Shown here: positions 15,773 through 22,319 of the stretch, one piece after another | Layout: each line of letters begins with the position of its first letter | How positions within the stretch are numbered: position 1 is the stretch's first letter | IMG/VR virus record: IMGVR_UViG_3300011269_000005 | Location: 1 to 54,706 of that record | Source of the DNA: a virus | Direction: 5' to 3' (one strand) | DNA length: 54,706 nt | Position numbers and translations under genes: made by a program | The notes under the pieces: generated by a model | Told to the model about the DNA's origin: nothing | The model's database searches: none | The model's input: the letters and a program-made list of their open reading frames with translations, nothing else

Positions 15773-17532
15773 TATTCTCCGACTCCAGGTTGCGGTTGCG
15801 GCGAATTCAGCACCGTCGAATGCGCTTGGGCCAGGTCCTTAGCTGCTGCCGCTGCCTGCGGTGCTGCCTGCACCATCATCTGCGCGTTCTGCGCCTGCTG
15901 CTTGTTCGCCTGCAATTCCGCCATCTGCTCGGGCGAATAAAGTAGCTTGGCCGGTACGCCATTAATCTCGGCAAGTTCACGGGCGGTCTTCTCCGGGTCG
16001 AAGATGTCGAAGACTTCAGGATGACCGGCTTCGGCGTAGGGCGCTAGCTGCTGAAAGGTCTGGAGTATCCCCACACCATCTTGAGCGCGCTGGAGACGGT
16101 TCAGCGGGGACGAATACTCAATCTTGATGATCCCACCGCGCTGGCGAAGCTTGTCGGGCATTGGTCCTAGCGAGTCGAGTTGTCCAGCGTGCGCCAAGAC
16201 ATCAAGCTCTCGATTGATGCAGTTGCCTAGAAATTCAGATTGCTGACGACCCATCCCGGGAGTGAGGAGGATGCCCCGCTCTTGAGCCAAGAGCAGGGCT
16301 TGCGTAGCAGTCATGTCGGGGTGCTCGAGCAGCATCTCGAACATATTCCCGTAGAACGCCGCCTTGATACTCTTGCGCCGCACCTCCATCTTCTCTTCGG
16401 CAATGTCTACCTTCGCGCCGGAGACGAAGGGATAGGCGAGTTGCTTGCCATCGTCGCTAACCATTCCGTAGTTAAGTGCCCCGGGTCGCAAGGAGAATGC
16501 TTGACCGACCTCTGGGAGAAGTACAGGAGGATTGGCAAGAAGCTGCGCAGCGTTGATGTCGGTCCTAGACATCTCATTGAGCATCTTGATGTCAGAGAGA
16601 GAAACAAATGCTGGCCCTCTCCCGTATACTTCACGCGGTCCCACCATAAATCTGCTTGTTGCATAAGGCATCACCCGATATCCCGATTCGCAGACCAGCT
16701 TGATCGGGTTCATGCAGAGGTAGAAAGACTCGTAGGCCATACCCTGTACGTCGGTCCGACCGAACGCGGGATTCTTGCGCGGCCGGACCACATGCAGCCA
16801 TTCGAAGTCGCGATGCATCTGGGAGGGGTTGGCGAGTGCCGCCTGGACACCATCCGGCAACGCTTTCACCCCCCACATGTCGGCCGCCTGAGTTGCCGAG
16901 AATGGAAACTTACGAAACACCCGATCTATAATCCCGACGTGGTTCTCGGCGAAGTAGAGGTCCTGCAGGGGGATAGCGCGATAGCGGAGGTTCTCGCCCA
17001 TCGCCTCGTCGATGAACATCGAGCCAGTGCCGAACGCGGTCAGCCCGAGCATATTCTCGTGTGCTTGGCTGGCAAAGTTTGCCTTTGGCGAATAGCGCGC
17101 GGCGAATAGGATGTCGTTTAAATCCTCGAGATAGGTGCGAACCTCGCGGTCATCCTTTAGGTCTGGATCGACTGGCGCTAGCATATGCCAACGCTGGGTG
17201 CGCGGAAACAACATCGACTCGAATAGGGCAGCGCAGTTCTCGAGGGCCTGCGGTGCAGTCGATTCGAAGATGTATTCCGTCCTACGTTCGGCCTGGGGAA
17301 CGCCAAGGACGCTGCGCTGAAAGACGTTCTGATGCGGCAACACTCGGCGGGCGATGTCGGCCCAATAAGGTTCCCAGTTGTAGCGGATGCCTTGAAGAGC
17401 CTGGAATTCGCGGATTAGTTCTTGCGCTGTAGCATCGCTGGTGGAGTTGACCTTGCCTAGCTCCCAGTCTTGAACCGGCGCGCGCCAGAAACGCGGGTCT
17501 TTGCGAGGTCGGGTACTGAATGCTGCGGCCAT
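15772..17532 (-). CDS. Portal (head-tail connector) protein, T7 gp8-like
   Basis: 586 aa, in the normal range for this family. Family features include a QGIRYNWEPYWADIARRVLP opening and the FESTAPQALENCAALFESMLFPRTQRWHML block, in which a conserved acidic/aromatic segment is followed by W. Further matches are FGTGSMFIDE, YRAIPLQDLYFAEN and a C-terminal IEYSSPLNRLQRAQ with a Q/A-rich tail. The protein forms the dodecameric ring at the packaging vertex, binding terminase and scaffold. The ATG at 17532 has no strong Shine-Dalgarno; a hairpin lies 33 bases upstream. Confidence 0.92.
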   Translation of the reverse strand: MAAAFSTRPRKDPRFWRAPVQDWELGKVNSTSDATAQELIREFQALQGIRYNWEPYWADIARRVLPHQNVFQRSVLGVPQAERRTEYIFESTAPQALENCAALFESMLFPRTQRWHMLAPVDPDLKDDREVRTYLEDLNDILFAARYSPKANFASQAHENMLGLTAFGTGSMFIDEAMGENLRYRAIPLQDLYFAENHVGIIDRVFRKFPFSATQAADMWGVKALPDGVQAALANPSQMHRDFEWLHVVRPRKNPAFGRTDVQGMAYESFYLCMNPIKLVCESGYRVMPYATSRFMVGPREVYGRGPAFVSLSDIKMLNEMSRTDINAAQLLANPPVLLPEVGQAFSLRPGALNYGMVSDDGKQLAYPFVSGAKVDIAEEKMEVRRKSIKAAFYGNMFEMLLEHPDMTATQALLLAQERGILLTPGMGRQQSEFLGNCINRELDVLAHAGQLDSLGPMPDKLRQRGGIIKIEYSSPLNRLQRAQDGVGILQTFQQLAPYAEAGHPEVFDIFDPEKTARELAEINGVPAKLLYSPEQMAELQANKQQAQNAQMMVQAAPQAAAAAKDLAQAHSTVLNSPQPQPGVGE

Positions 17533-17564
17533 GCTTTATCGACTCGCGAGAAACCACGAAGCAA

Positions 17565-17585
17565 CCGCTGATATACAATCAGCGG
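17565..17585 (-). promoter_or_regulatory. Perfect inverted repeat upstream of portal gene
   Basis: CCGCTGAT-ATACA-ATCAGCGG, eight paired bases and a five-base loop, in the 130-bp gap between the proline-rich gene and portal. No U tract follows on either strand, so an operator, attenuator or RNA processing site is more likely than a terminator. Confidence 0.5.
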
Positions 17586-17662
17586 GGCTCCAGCGATTAG
17601 ACCAATGGACAAGCGGGTGATTTAATGAAGAACCCAGCATTTGTCCGTGTGTTTGTCCGTCT

Positions 17663-17878
17663 TTATTGATTTGCGCCACTGCCAGAGCTACCTAGGACAG
17701 ACTTCGTGCCAAGGTTCGTCTGAGGCACGTTGCCTGGCTGCGTCAGCACGGTAGCCGCATAACCACGTCGGCGGCGAATCAAGTTAGCAGCGTCCGCCTG
17801 TTGCGCGGCGGTATCGATGGTCGGAGGTGGCGGCGGCGGAGGGGGCGGAGCTGGCGGTTTAGGTGCTGATGGGAACAT
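17663..17878 (-). CDS. Proline-tract small phage protein (71 aa)
   Basis: MFPSAPKPPAPPPPPPPPP at the N-terminus, then DAANLIRRRRGYAATVLTQP and a short GT(K)SVLG end. I recall this layout (basic RRRGYAATILT followed by KSLLG) in small proteins encoded just before podovirus portals. A very strong Shine-Dalgarno (AGGAGG, six-base spacing) precedes ATG 17878. Function unknown. Confidence 0.72.
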   Translation of the reverse strand: MFPSAPKPPAPPPPPPPPPTIDTAAQQADAANLIRRRRGYAATVLTQPGNVPQTNLGTKSVLGSSGSGANQ

Positions 17879-17916
17879 CTATTCCTCCTTGCCGACGAGC
17901 TTGAATGCACTTAGGC

Positions 17917-18036
17917 TCACGATCTGGCGACTTCCATTATCGCAAGTATTGCTGTCATGGCGAATATGAGCGTCGCGATGATAAGGGCAGCGGTCAATAG
18001 GTGCCCATTGAACGCATCATTCCTCTTTCCCGACAT
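17917..18036 (-). CDS. Small membrane peptide (39 aa)
   Basis: From ATG 18036 (overlapping the small terminase end): MSGKRNDAFNGHLLTAALII then ATLIFAMTAILAIMEVARS, one transmembrane helix. No clear Shine-Dalgarno; a TTG at the helix start is an alternative. Not recognised. Confidence 0.45.
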   Translation of the reverse strand: MSGKRNDAFNGHLLTAALIIATLIFAMTAILAIMEVARS

Positions 18037-18529
18037 GGATCGTGATCGCGAATGCTTGTTGCAGGCTAGGATTCTCTGCCTGGAACATCCCAAGATGGCG
18101 GGCGAGTCCTTCGAGCGCTGCAACCTTGGGCGCTAACCTAATCTTTTTGAGCCGGCCGATATGGGTACGTTCTTCGCCGCGACCTTCATATAAGTCTTCT
18201 TCTTCAAGTCCAGCGATAGCACGCGCTGCGTCTTCGGGCATCTCGCTGATGCTCAGCATGCGACCGTCTTTGTCATACATCGATTGCGGATTTAGGAAGG
18301 CAATTCGCGAGTATTCCTTGAGTACTCGGGCTGCTGACACATCGGCTTTATCGGCGATTTGTAAGGCTTTTGTTGATAGAGCATCCTTAACGTCAACTCG
18401 CTTCAACAGCCGAGACCCGATGGAATAAGCGGTCTTTGGAGAATAGCCGGCCCGGATGGCTGCTTGTGTGGCATTATCCTCTTTCAAGTATTCGTGTACA
18501 AAGAGCGCCTGACGTGTGTTGAGGGGCAC
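18017..18529 (-). CDS. terS: Terminase small subunit (Terminase_2/XtmA-type)
   Basis: 170 aa from GTG 18529. LNTRQALFVHEYLKEDNATQAAIRAGYSPKTAYSIGSRLLKRVDV is the classic DNA-binding helix-turn-helix of this family (F-x-x-x-Y-L-x-D-x-N-A-T-x-A-A-I-R-A-G-Y-S). A DVSAARVLKEYSRIAFLNPQ middle and a DP/D-GR repeat follow, as is usual. It recognises the packaging site and loads the large subunit, which here is 23 kb away on the circle. A -10-like box lies seven bases from the GTG. Confidence 0.92.
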   Translation of the reverse strand: MPLNTRQALFVHEYLKEDNATQAAIRAGYSPKTAYSIGSRLLKRVDVKDALSTKALQIADKADVSAARVLKEYSRIAFLNPQSMYDKDGRMLSISEMPEDAARAIAGLEEEDLYEGRGEERTHIGRLKKIRLAPKVAALEGLARHLGMFQAENPSLQQAFAITIHVGKEE

Positions 18530-18536
18530 ACTGGAG

Positions 18537-18565
18537 ACTTAACAGATTTTGTTGAGAGTTGGCAA
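18537..18565 (-). promoter_or_regulatory. Candidate promoter for the structural operon (minus)
   Basis: On the minus strand TTGCCA, a 17-base spacer, TTAAGT. The predicted transcription start falls at or one base from the GTG of the small terminase, so the message would be leaderless. The -10 match is modest. Confidence 0.4.
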
Positions 18566-18569
18566 TGCC

Positions 18570-18598
18570 TTGACCACACATTGAGTACATGCGACAAT
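18570..18598 (+). promoter_or_regulatory. Candidate sigma70 promoter driving the early plus operon
   Basis: TTGACC, 17 bases, GACAAT. The ATG of the downstream gene is at 18605, seven bases after the -10 box, so transcription would begin on the start codon. Lies back-to-back with the minus-strand candidate, giving a 75-bp divergent control region. Confidence 0.6.
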
Positions 18599-18604
18599 CA
18601 CTAC

Positions 18605-18979
18605 ATGCCTACAGATAACCATCACCACAGTGTTAAGATGGCGATTCAAAGCGGTGCTCTACCGAAACTTGATGGTTCAATCGCATGCGTGGACTGCGGC
18701 GAACCAGCCAGCGAATACGACCATCGAGACGAAACCGATCAAGTGAATGTCGAGCCTGTCTGCCACAGATGCAACATGAAGCGCGGGCCAGCGGCTGTAA
18801 AAGGCAATAGACGTATGATCCGAATCAACCTCACGCAACGCCAACATCAAGAGTTTCGCGCATGTGCGGTACTGGTCGGCCGATCAATTACCGGGATTCT
18901 TACCGAGGCAGCGCTTAGATTCATCAAGGAGAATCGCCCACTTCTCACAAATGTAAATAAATCTACAACACCCCCTTGA
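18605..18979 (+). CDS. Zinc-knuckle/HNH-like plus ribbon-helix-helix fusion (124 aa)
   Basis: Two parts. Residues ~22-62 read CVDCGEPASEYDHRDETDQVNVEPVCHRCNMKRG, a two-CxxC zinc module with a DH pair like degenerate HNH nucleases. Residues ~75-115 (MIRINLTQRQHQEFRACAVL, then TGILTEAALRFIKEN) look like a ribbon-helix-helix DNA-binding domain. Its first-gene position behind a promoter that overlaps its start codon suggests an early regulator, possibly autoregulatory. Alternatively it is an HNH nuclease with an added DNA-targeting domain. No Shine-Dalgarno precedes the ATG. Confidence 0.65.
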   Translation: MPTDNHHHSVKMAIQSGALPKLDGSIACVDCGEPASEYDHRDETDQVNVEPVCHRCNMKRGPAAVKGNRRMIRINLTQRQHQEFRACAVLVGRSITGILTEAALRFIKENRPLLTNVNKSTTPP

Positions 18980-19009
18980 CAGACATGTCTACAATGTATT
19001 AGATTGTAG
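18976..19009 (+). promoter_or_regulatory. Early promoter with two palindromic operators
   Basis: Consensus TTGACA at 18976-18981; -10-like TTAGAT at 18999-19004 (17-base spacer). Two inverted repeats overlie it: AGACATGTCT at 18981-18990 and CTACAAT-N7-ATTGTAG at 18989-19009. Both would place a dimeric repressor on the polymerase site. It precedes the run of small early genes starting at 19036. Confidence 0.65.
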
Positions 19010-19013
19010 TTAT

Positions 19014-19038
19014 CATGCTGACGGGGAGAAAAGAGATG
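19014..19038 (+). repeat. Repeated leader, copy 1 (GCTGACGGGGAG type)
   Basis: CATGCTGACGGGGAGAAAAG then AGATG at the gene start. Same block as at 20231. The GGGGAG serves as ribosome site. Confidence 0.7.
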
Positions 19039-19389
19039 ACTTATCGACGCATCAAGACGATTACGAGCCACACGGGATATTCACGCTTCTTGGCGGAATG
19101 TGAAGACCTACCAGCCGACAAGGCTTTCATCCCTACGCCACGTGACATCAAATCACCTTTTGCCCATAGCCCTTCAACGATCATATCGCTTCACGAAGGC
19201 AAGCACGTTTTCGTGAAAGAGACGAGCCACAAGCGATATGAGGTCTATGAACTAGGGATGGCGAATTACGACAACCTGATGAGCGATGATGAGGCGACCG
19301 CACGATATATCGAAGCTGGGCGATTGGGCGAGAGTCTCCACACTGGCCTACCTGCAAGCTCAATCGACCGCACACACTTTGTCCGCTAA
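19036..19389 (+). CDS. Early hypothetical protein (117 aa)
   Basis: MTYRRIKTITSHTGYSRFLA start. ATG 19036 follows the repeated GGGGAG leader; an upstream ATG at 19015 lies inside it. Soluble mixed alpha/beta composition, no motif recognised. First gene after the operator-bearing promoter, so a candidate early host-takeover protein. Confidence 0.6.
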   Translation: MTYRRIKTITSHTGYSRFLAECEDLPADKAFIPTPRDIKSPFAHSPSTIISLHEGKHVFVKETSHKRYEVYELGMANYDNLMSDDEATARYIEAGRLGESLHTGLPASSIDRTHFVR

Positions 19390-19390
19390 T

Positions 19391-19419
19391 CAACCACGCT
19401 GACGGAGGAATGAAAAATG
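19391..19419 (+). repeat. Repeated leader, copy 2 (GCTGACGGAGGAATG type)
   Basis: CAACCACGCTGACGGAGGAA then TGAAAAATG, near-identical to copy 4 at 20391. GGAGG is the ribosome site. Confidence 0.7.
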
Positions 19420-19836
19420 ATGTTCGAGATAACCAATGTGCTAGGCGAGACGAGGCCAGTAACGCAACTGTACTCATGGAACGAGGACAGCAAAGACTAC
19501 GCAGCTTATAACTGCCCATTTTGCTGCTCGGCCGTCAGCACGCAGCGCAACGTGGTCGCATGCGAAAATCCGTGGTGCCTCGCTAACCCTATGATGCCAG
19601 TAGCGGAAGCCCAGAAGCTTCGCGACAAGGCCAGCACGCGTGAACGCGAAGAGATTGAACGCAAACGCAATCATGAGCTAGCGATGATTCGCATTCGCGA
19701 GGATAACGAGCGTAGGATCCACGGGTATCAGGAGTTCGCAATAAGGGTGCGTGCGGTTAATGGCTGTCTGCGCTGCTCGAATCAGTATCACGACAAGATT
19801 CGCAAGCATCGCGCGGAATGCCCAAAAGCAGCATGA
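19417..19836 (+). CDS. Early zinc-ribbon/coiled-coil protein (139 aa)
   Basis: MMFEITNVLGETRPVTQLYS start; YNCPFCCSAVS followed by VVACENPWCLANP forms a zinc-ribbon-like CxxC...CxxxxC; residues ~65-105 are a highly charged helix (KLRDKASTREREEIERKR); C-terminal LRCSNQYHDKIRKHRAECP adds Cys/His. Probably nucleic-acid or protein binding. No family recognised. Confidence 0.65.
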   Translation: MMFEITNVLGETRPVTQLYSWNEDSKDYAAYNCPFCCSAVSTQRNVVACENPWCLANPMMPVAEAQKLRDKASTREREEIERKRNHELAMIRIREDNERRIHGYQEFAIRVRAVNGCLRCSNQYHDKIRKHRAECPKAA

Positions 19837-20003
19837 GGCACACACCATCAATCTTTAAGCAGATGGATTCTTATATCAAACGCAACAAGCGACTTGAACA
19901 GAATTGCATCAGACGCCATGCCAAACGATGGTCGCCAAAATGTTTTCGCTGCCGTAGAGCTTGCGCCATGATGCTGCGGTCGCTCGGGATCGAGATTCTA
20001 TGA
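19833..20003 (+). CDS. Small basic protein (56 aa)
   Basis: ATG 19833 in an ATGA overlap with the preceding stop. Lys/Arg-rich with CFRCRRAC near residue 40, possibly metal- or nucleic-acid-binding. Not recognised. Confidence 0.5.
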   Translation: MRHTPSIFKQMDSYIKRNKRLEQNCIRRHAKRWSPKCFRCRRACAMMLRSLGIEIL

Positions 20004-20242
20004 AGAGAAAAGATTTTGTCCGCGGACAATACGCTGGCCCAGTTGGCGGAATGGGTGTCGATAATACGGGCGTAGTTCCGGTCAGCCCAGAGCAGGAAGA
20101 AATCGATTTGCTGCGCGATTTCCTTGATGACGTTCGCGAACGAATCCTTACTGCTATACGCCAATGGCCGGAAGATGCGTTAATGCCACTGGCTGAATGG
20201 GTTGATAAATATGACGCAATCCGACTAACCAACCCACGCTGA
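20000..20242 (+). CDS. Small acidic protein (80 aa)
   Basis: ATG 20000 in an ATGA overlap. MKRKDFVRGQYAGPVGGMG then an acidic helix (EIDLLRDFLDDVRERILTAI). Its TGA is part of the repeated GCTGACGG leader of the next gene. Not recognised. Confidence 0.55.
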   Translation: MKRKDFVRGQYAGPVGGMGVDNTGVVPVSPEQEEIDLLRDFLDDVRERILTAIRQWPEDALMPLAEWVDKYDAIRLTNPR

Positions 20243-20259
20243 CGGGGAGAAAAGAGATG
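20231..20259 (+). repeat. Repeated leader, copy 3 (GCTGACGGGGAG type)
   Basis: ACCCACGCTGACGGGGAGAA then AAGAGATG; nearly identical to copy 1 and overlapping the previous stop. Confidence 0.7.
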
Positions 20260-20385
20260 ACCCTTCTAATTACCGCATTAGCCTTCACCGCGTACATGAT
20301 CGTCGGCCAGATAACGCGCAATCGCCTGCAGGCCCGGCGCTACGAGCACATGCTCAATCGCATGATCGAACTAGAGCGCCGCTAA
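20257..20385 (+). CDS. Small membrane protein (42 aa)
   Basis: MTLLITALAFTAYMIVGQIT then a basic amphipathic tail. One transmembrane helix. Preceded by leader copy 3. Not recognised. Confidence 0.55.
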   Translation: MTLLITALAFTAYMIVGQITRNRLQARRYEHMLNRMIELERR

Positions 20386-20390
20386 CCAAA

Positions 20391-20416
20391 CCACGCTGAC
20401 GGAGGGATGAAAGATG
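20391..20416 (+). repeat. Repeated leader, copy 4 (GCTGACGGAGGGATG type)
   Basis: CCACGCTGACGGAGGGATGA then AAGATG; differs from copy 2 by two substitutions in the shared core. Confidence 0.7.
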
Positions 20417-20563
20417 TTCAACTTCGGGATTCGCACAGTCTGGGTAGAATGCAAAGGCCTCGTCGTCCATTTCACGATGATTTGCGGTTGTTTGCTGCGT
20501 TTAGACGCAAACGGCCATCACGCTGGGCAACATCTTTGCCGTAAGCACAGGCACCAAGCTTAG
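20414..20563 (+). CDS. Small Cys/His-rich protein (49 aa)
   Basis: MFNFGIRTVWVECKGLVVHF start; four cysteines (C13, C24, C26, C42) and six histidines. Leader copy 4 supplies GGAGG. Not recognised. Confidence 0.5.
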   Translation: MFNFGIRTVWVECKGLVVHFTMICGCLLRLDANGHHAGQHLCRKHRHQA

Positions 20564-20574
20564 GGAATGAACAT

Positions 20575-20721
20575 ATGGATAACCTCGATTTAATCACCCG
20601 TCTCGCGTACCGCTTGGCTCAATACCATATTTGCGATCATCCGAGCCTCAAGGAAGAAGGATGCGCGGTGTGTTTAGTTTTATGGGAAGTAGGGCAGATA
20701 AAGAAGGAGGAACGCCAATGA
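20575..20721 (+). CDS. Small protein (48 aa)
   Basis: MDNLDLITRLAYRLAQYHIC start; C20, H22, C30 and C33 may bind a metal. Ends in a 4-base overlap with the next start. Not recognised. Confidence 0.5.
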   Translation: MDNLDLITRLAYRLAQYHICDHPSLKEEGCAVCLVLWEVGQIKKEERQ

Positions 20722-20852
20722 CCACACTACTACTCACGTCCCTCAGTCCCTTCGCGGCATGGCTGCTCTGGGGCGGCCTGACGCTCGGCGTTGCTTGGCT
20801 GATGGTCCGGGGCTGCGCCATAATGGATTGGCTGCTCGGGGCGCAGGGATGA
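20718..20852 (+). CDS. Small membrane protein (44 aa)
   Basis: ATG 20718 with strong AAGGAGG nine bases upstream. MTTLLLTSLSPFAAWLLWGG, then LTLGVAWLMVRGCAIMDW: two short or one long hydrophobic segment. Not recognised. Confidence 0.55.
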   Translation: MTTLLLTSLSPFAAWLLWGGLTLGVAWLMVRGCAIMDWLLGAQG

Positions 20853-20992
20853 AGACCTACCAACGCGACGCTAAGCGCAAGCGCCTCTGCGAACAGCGCG
20901 GACTCTTCAGCCGGGCGCAGCGCCGCTTTGTACGTCACTGGCGCAAGGTCACCAAACGACGCCTCGACGAGCTAAAGGCATGGGGGTTCTAA
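20849..20992 (+). CDS. Small very basic protein (47 aa)
   Basis: ATG 20849 in ATGA overlap. MKTYQRDAKRKRLCEQRGLF then RRFVRHWRKVTKRRLDELK: about one third Lys/Arg, likely nucleic-acid binding. Not recognised. Confidence 0.5.
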   Translation: MKTYQRDAKRKRLCEQRGLFSRAQRRFVRHWRKVTKRRLDELKAWGF

Positions 20993-20994
20993 AA

Positions 20995-21129
20995 ATGAAA
21001 TTCATACCATCAATCGCAATCGAATACGGTCTGTTCGCCTTGGCTCTTGCGACTATCGTAACCGTGGTCGGGCGCCAATACGCTGACATGCTTGTCGGCT
21101 TTATCCAGGGCGTGACGGTCGCGCTATGA
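20995..21129 (+). CDS. Small membrane protein (44 aa)
   Basis: MKFIPSIAIEYGLFALALAT then IVTVVGRQYADMLVGFIQGV; one transmembrane helix. Starts directly after the previous stop. Not recognised. Confidence 0.5.
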   Translation: MKFIPSIAIEYGLFALALATIVTVVGRQYADMLVGFIQGVTVAL

Positions 21130-21150
21130 ACTCCGCAGAAGGAGCAACGG

Positions 21151-21279
21151 TTGAACGGCCTGTTAGTTAGCGGCCAACTAAACGAAGCGAAGTTCGCGAC
21201 AGGTCGTGATCCCGTGGCGAAGATTCAGTGCAGACTGCGCCGCTACGAAGAAGACAGCATCTGTGGAGTCGCACGATGA
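21151..21279 (+). CDS. Small protein, TTG start (42 aa)
   Basis: TTG 21151 preceded by AGAAGGAG seven bases upstream; reads NGLLVSGQLNEAKFATGRD after the start. Its stop makes ATGA with the next gene, which supports translation. Not recognised. Confidence 0.5.
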   Translation: MNGLLVSGQLNEAKFATGRDPVAKIQCRLRRYEEDSICGVAR

Positions 21280-21425
21280 GAAGTGGACTGTGTCGTAAGC
21301 TCGTGTGGTGTATCGCTTGCAAACGGTGCTGGATCGGCTGCGGACTACCGAAAGGAACCTGCGTCGATAGCTTGGATCACTGGATAATCTGCGGACCCTG
21401 TAGTGATGAAGATCCAGGCTGTTGA
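21276..21425 (+). CDS. Cysteine-rich small protein (49 aa)
   Basis: Nine cysteines (e.g. CIACKRCWIGCG and CGPCSDEDPGC), likely binding two metals. ATGA start. Not recognised. Confidence 0.55.
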   Translation: MRSGLCRKLVWCIACKRCWIGCGLPKGTCVDSLDHWIICGPCSDEDPGC

Positions 21426-21484
21426 CCGGAGCAGCGAACCGGCGGAAGTCTTCGCGGAGACTCCGCCTGAAGGGAGGAAAGCGA

Positions 21485-21772
21485 ATGAACGAAGCTAAGC
21501 TAGCATTACTGGAGCGGTGCGCCAGAGAGGGCACGCTAGCGACCGCAATCGCCGAAGATGGAAGTCTCGGAGAGGAGATTATCCGCAACGTCCGCGAGAG
21601 CGCTTCGATGACTAACGTCGCAACCCGCTACACCCGCGCCTACGGATATTTGAGAAGCGCCGTGGATGGCGCGCTGGATCTGCTAACTAGAGGCGTGACT
21701 ACGCTGGAATGCGGAGCTTACGACCGCCTCAAAGATGCCGTCGAGCGAATCGACGAGGAACTAAATCAATGA
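21485..21772 (+). CDS. Helical early protein (95 aa)
   Basis: ATG 21485 chosen for GGGAGG seven bases upstream; the frame also stays open to a TTG at 21422. MNEAKLALLERCAREGTLAT start, all-helical, acidic. Not recognised. Confidence 0.55.
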   Translation: MNEAKLALLERCAREGTLATAIAEDGSLGEEIIRNVRESASMTNVATRYTRAYGYLRSAVDGALDLLTRGVTTLECGAYDRLKDAVERIDEELNQ

Positions 21773-21951
21773 ACCGCCCAATGATCAACTTCGATCTGCG
21801 TGACTGCTACAAGCGGGCTAAGGGCGGATATATGGCTTGCTTCGACGAGAGCGGAATTCATGCAGTATTCCTCAAGCGCGGTAAGGTCTGGCGGGTTGCG
21901 CGGCTTGAACTCTGGTGGGCGATAAATCCCAAACCCAAGCTGCAAGGCTGA
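21769..21951 (+). CDS. Small protein (60 aa)
   Basis: ATGA start. MNRPMINFDLRDCYKRAKGG then VFLKRGKVWRVARLELWWAI. Not recognised. Confidence 0.5.
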   Translation: MNRPMINFDLRDCYKRAKGGYMACFDESGIHAVFLKRGKVWRVARLELWWAINPKPKLQG

Positions 21952-22036
21952 ACAATCATGACGCCGCTCCTTACAACAACCCTCTAGAGATGGACCCGCG
22001 CGCCGACTGGGTGCAAATCCAATCGGAATTATATAT

Positions 22037-22065
22037 TTGACGAACCTACGGTCTACGGGTAGTAT
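22037..22065 (+). promoter_or_regulatory. Sigma70 promoter for the Panacea gene
   Basis: TTGACG, 17 bases, TAGTAT (5/6 and 4/6 matches). It lies in a 368-bp stretch without protein genes (21952-22319). A transcript from here would cross the tRNA gene in antisense before reaching the ATG at 22320. Confidence 0.65.
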
Positions 22066-22143
22066 GGGGACCGGCATCGCGCCTTGCTAGCGCTGGCTAT
22101 TCCGGACCCGCCTCTTACCGGATGGCTGGCGCTTGTCTTAAGA

Positions 22144-22231
22144 CCGAGGGTGGGCGATTCGAACGCCCGAAGGCCCGGTGGACCTTTCCGGTTTTTGAGA
22201 CCGGTGCAATAAGCCACTCTGCCAACCCTCG
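22144..22231 (-). tRNA. Class II tRNA, anticodon CAA, serine-like body
   Basis: The 88-nt minus-strand RNA folds fully. Acceptor is CGAGGGT/ACCCTCG. D stem is GCA/TGC with an AGTGG loop. Anticodon stem is CCGGT/ACCGG with loop CTCAAAA (C32 T33, CAA, A37 A38). A seven-pair variable arm AAGGTCC/GGGCCTT follows, then T arm GGGCG-TTCGAAT-CGCCC and discriminator G73. CCA is not encoded. CAA would read UUG (Leu). However, the GCAGAGTGG D arm, G73 and the overall body are those of tRNA-Ser, which normally has CTTGAAA (UGA) in an otherwise similar loop. C1-G72 is unusual, and two more pairs extend the acceptor outward (22232 with 22144, 22233 with 22143). Neighbouring genes are on the other strand. 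Confidence 0.85.
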
Positions 22232-22319
22232 GTTGTTACGGTCAGCGGGAGGGAGACGCAAGAGGCTGGGTGGCTCGTTTGGCAGACGCATCCTCGGCAA
22301 CCGCGAGCGGGGTTTCATC

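Noticed and set aside
16240-17109. 289-codon plus-strand frame over the portal gene
   Set aside because: Antisense shadow of a high-confidence gene in GC-rich codons.
22001-22051. 16-codon frame before the Panacea promoter
   Set aside because: Too short, overlaps the -35 box, no clear ribosome site.
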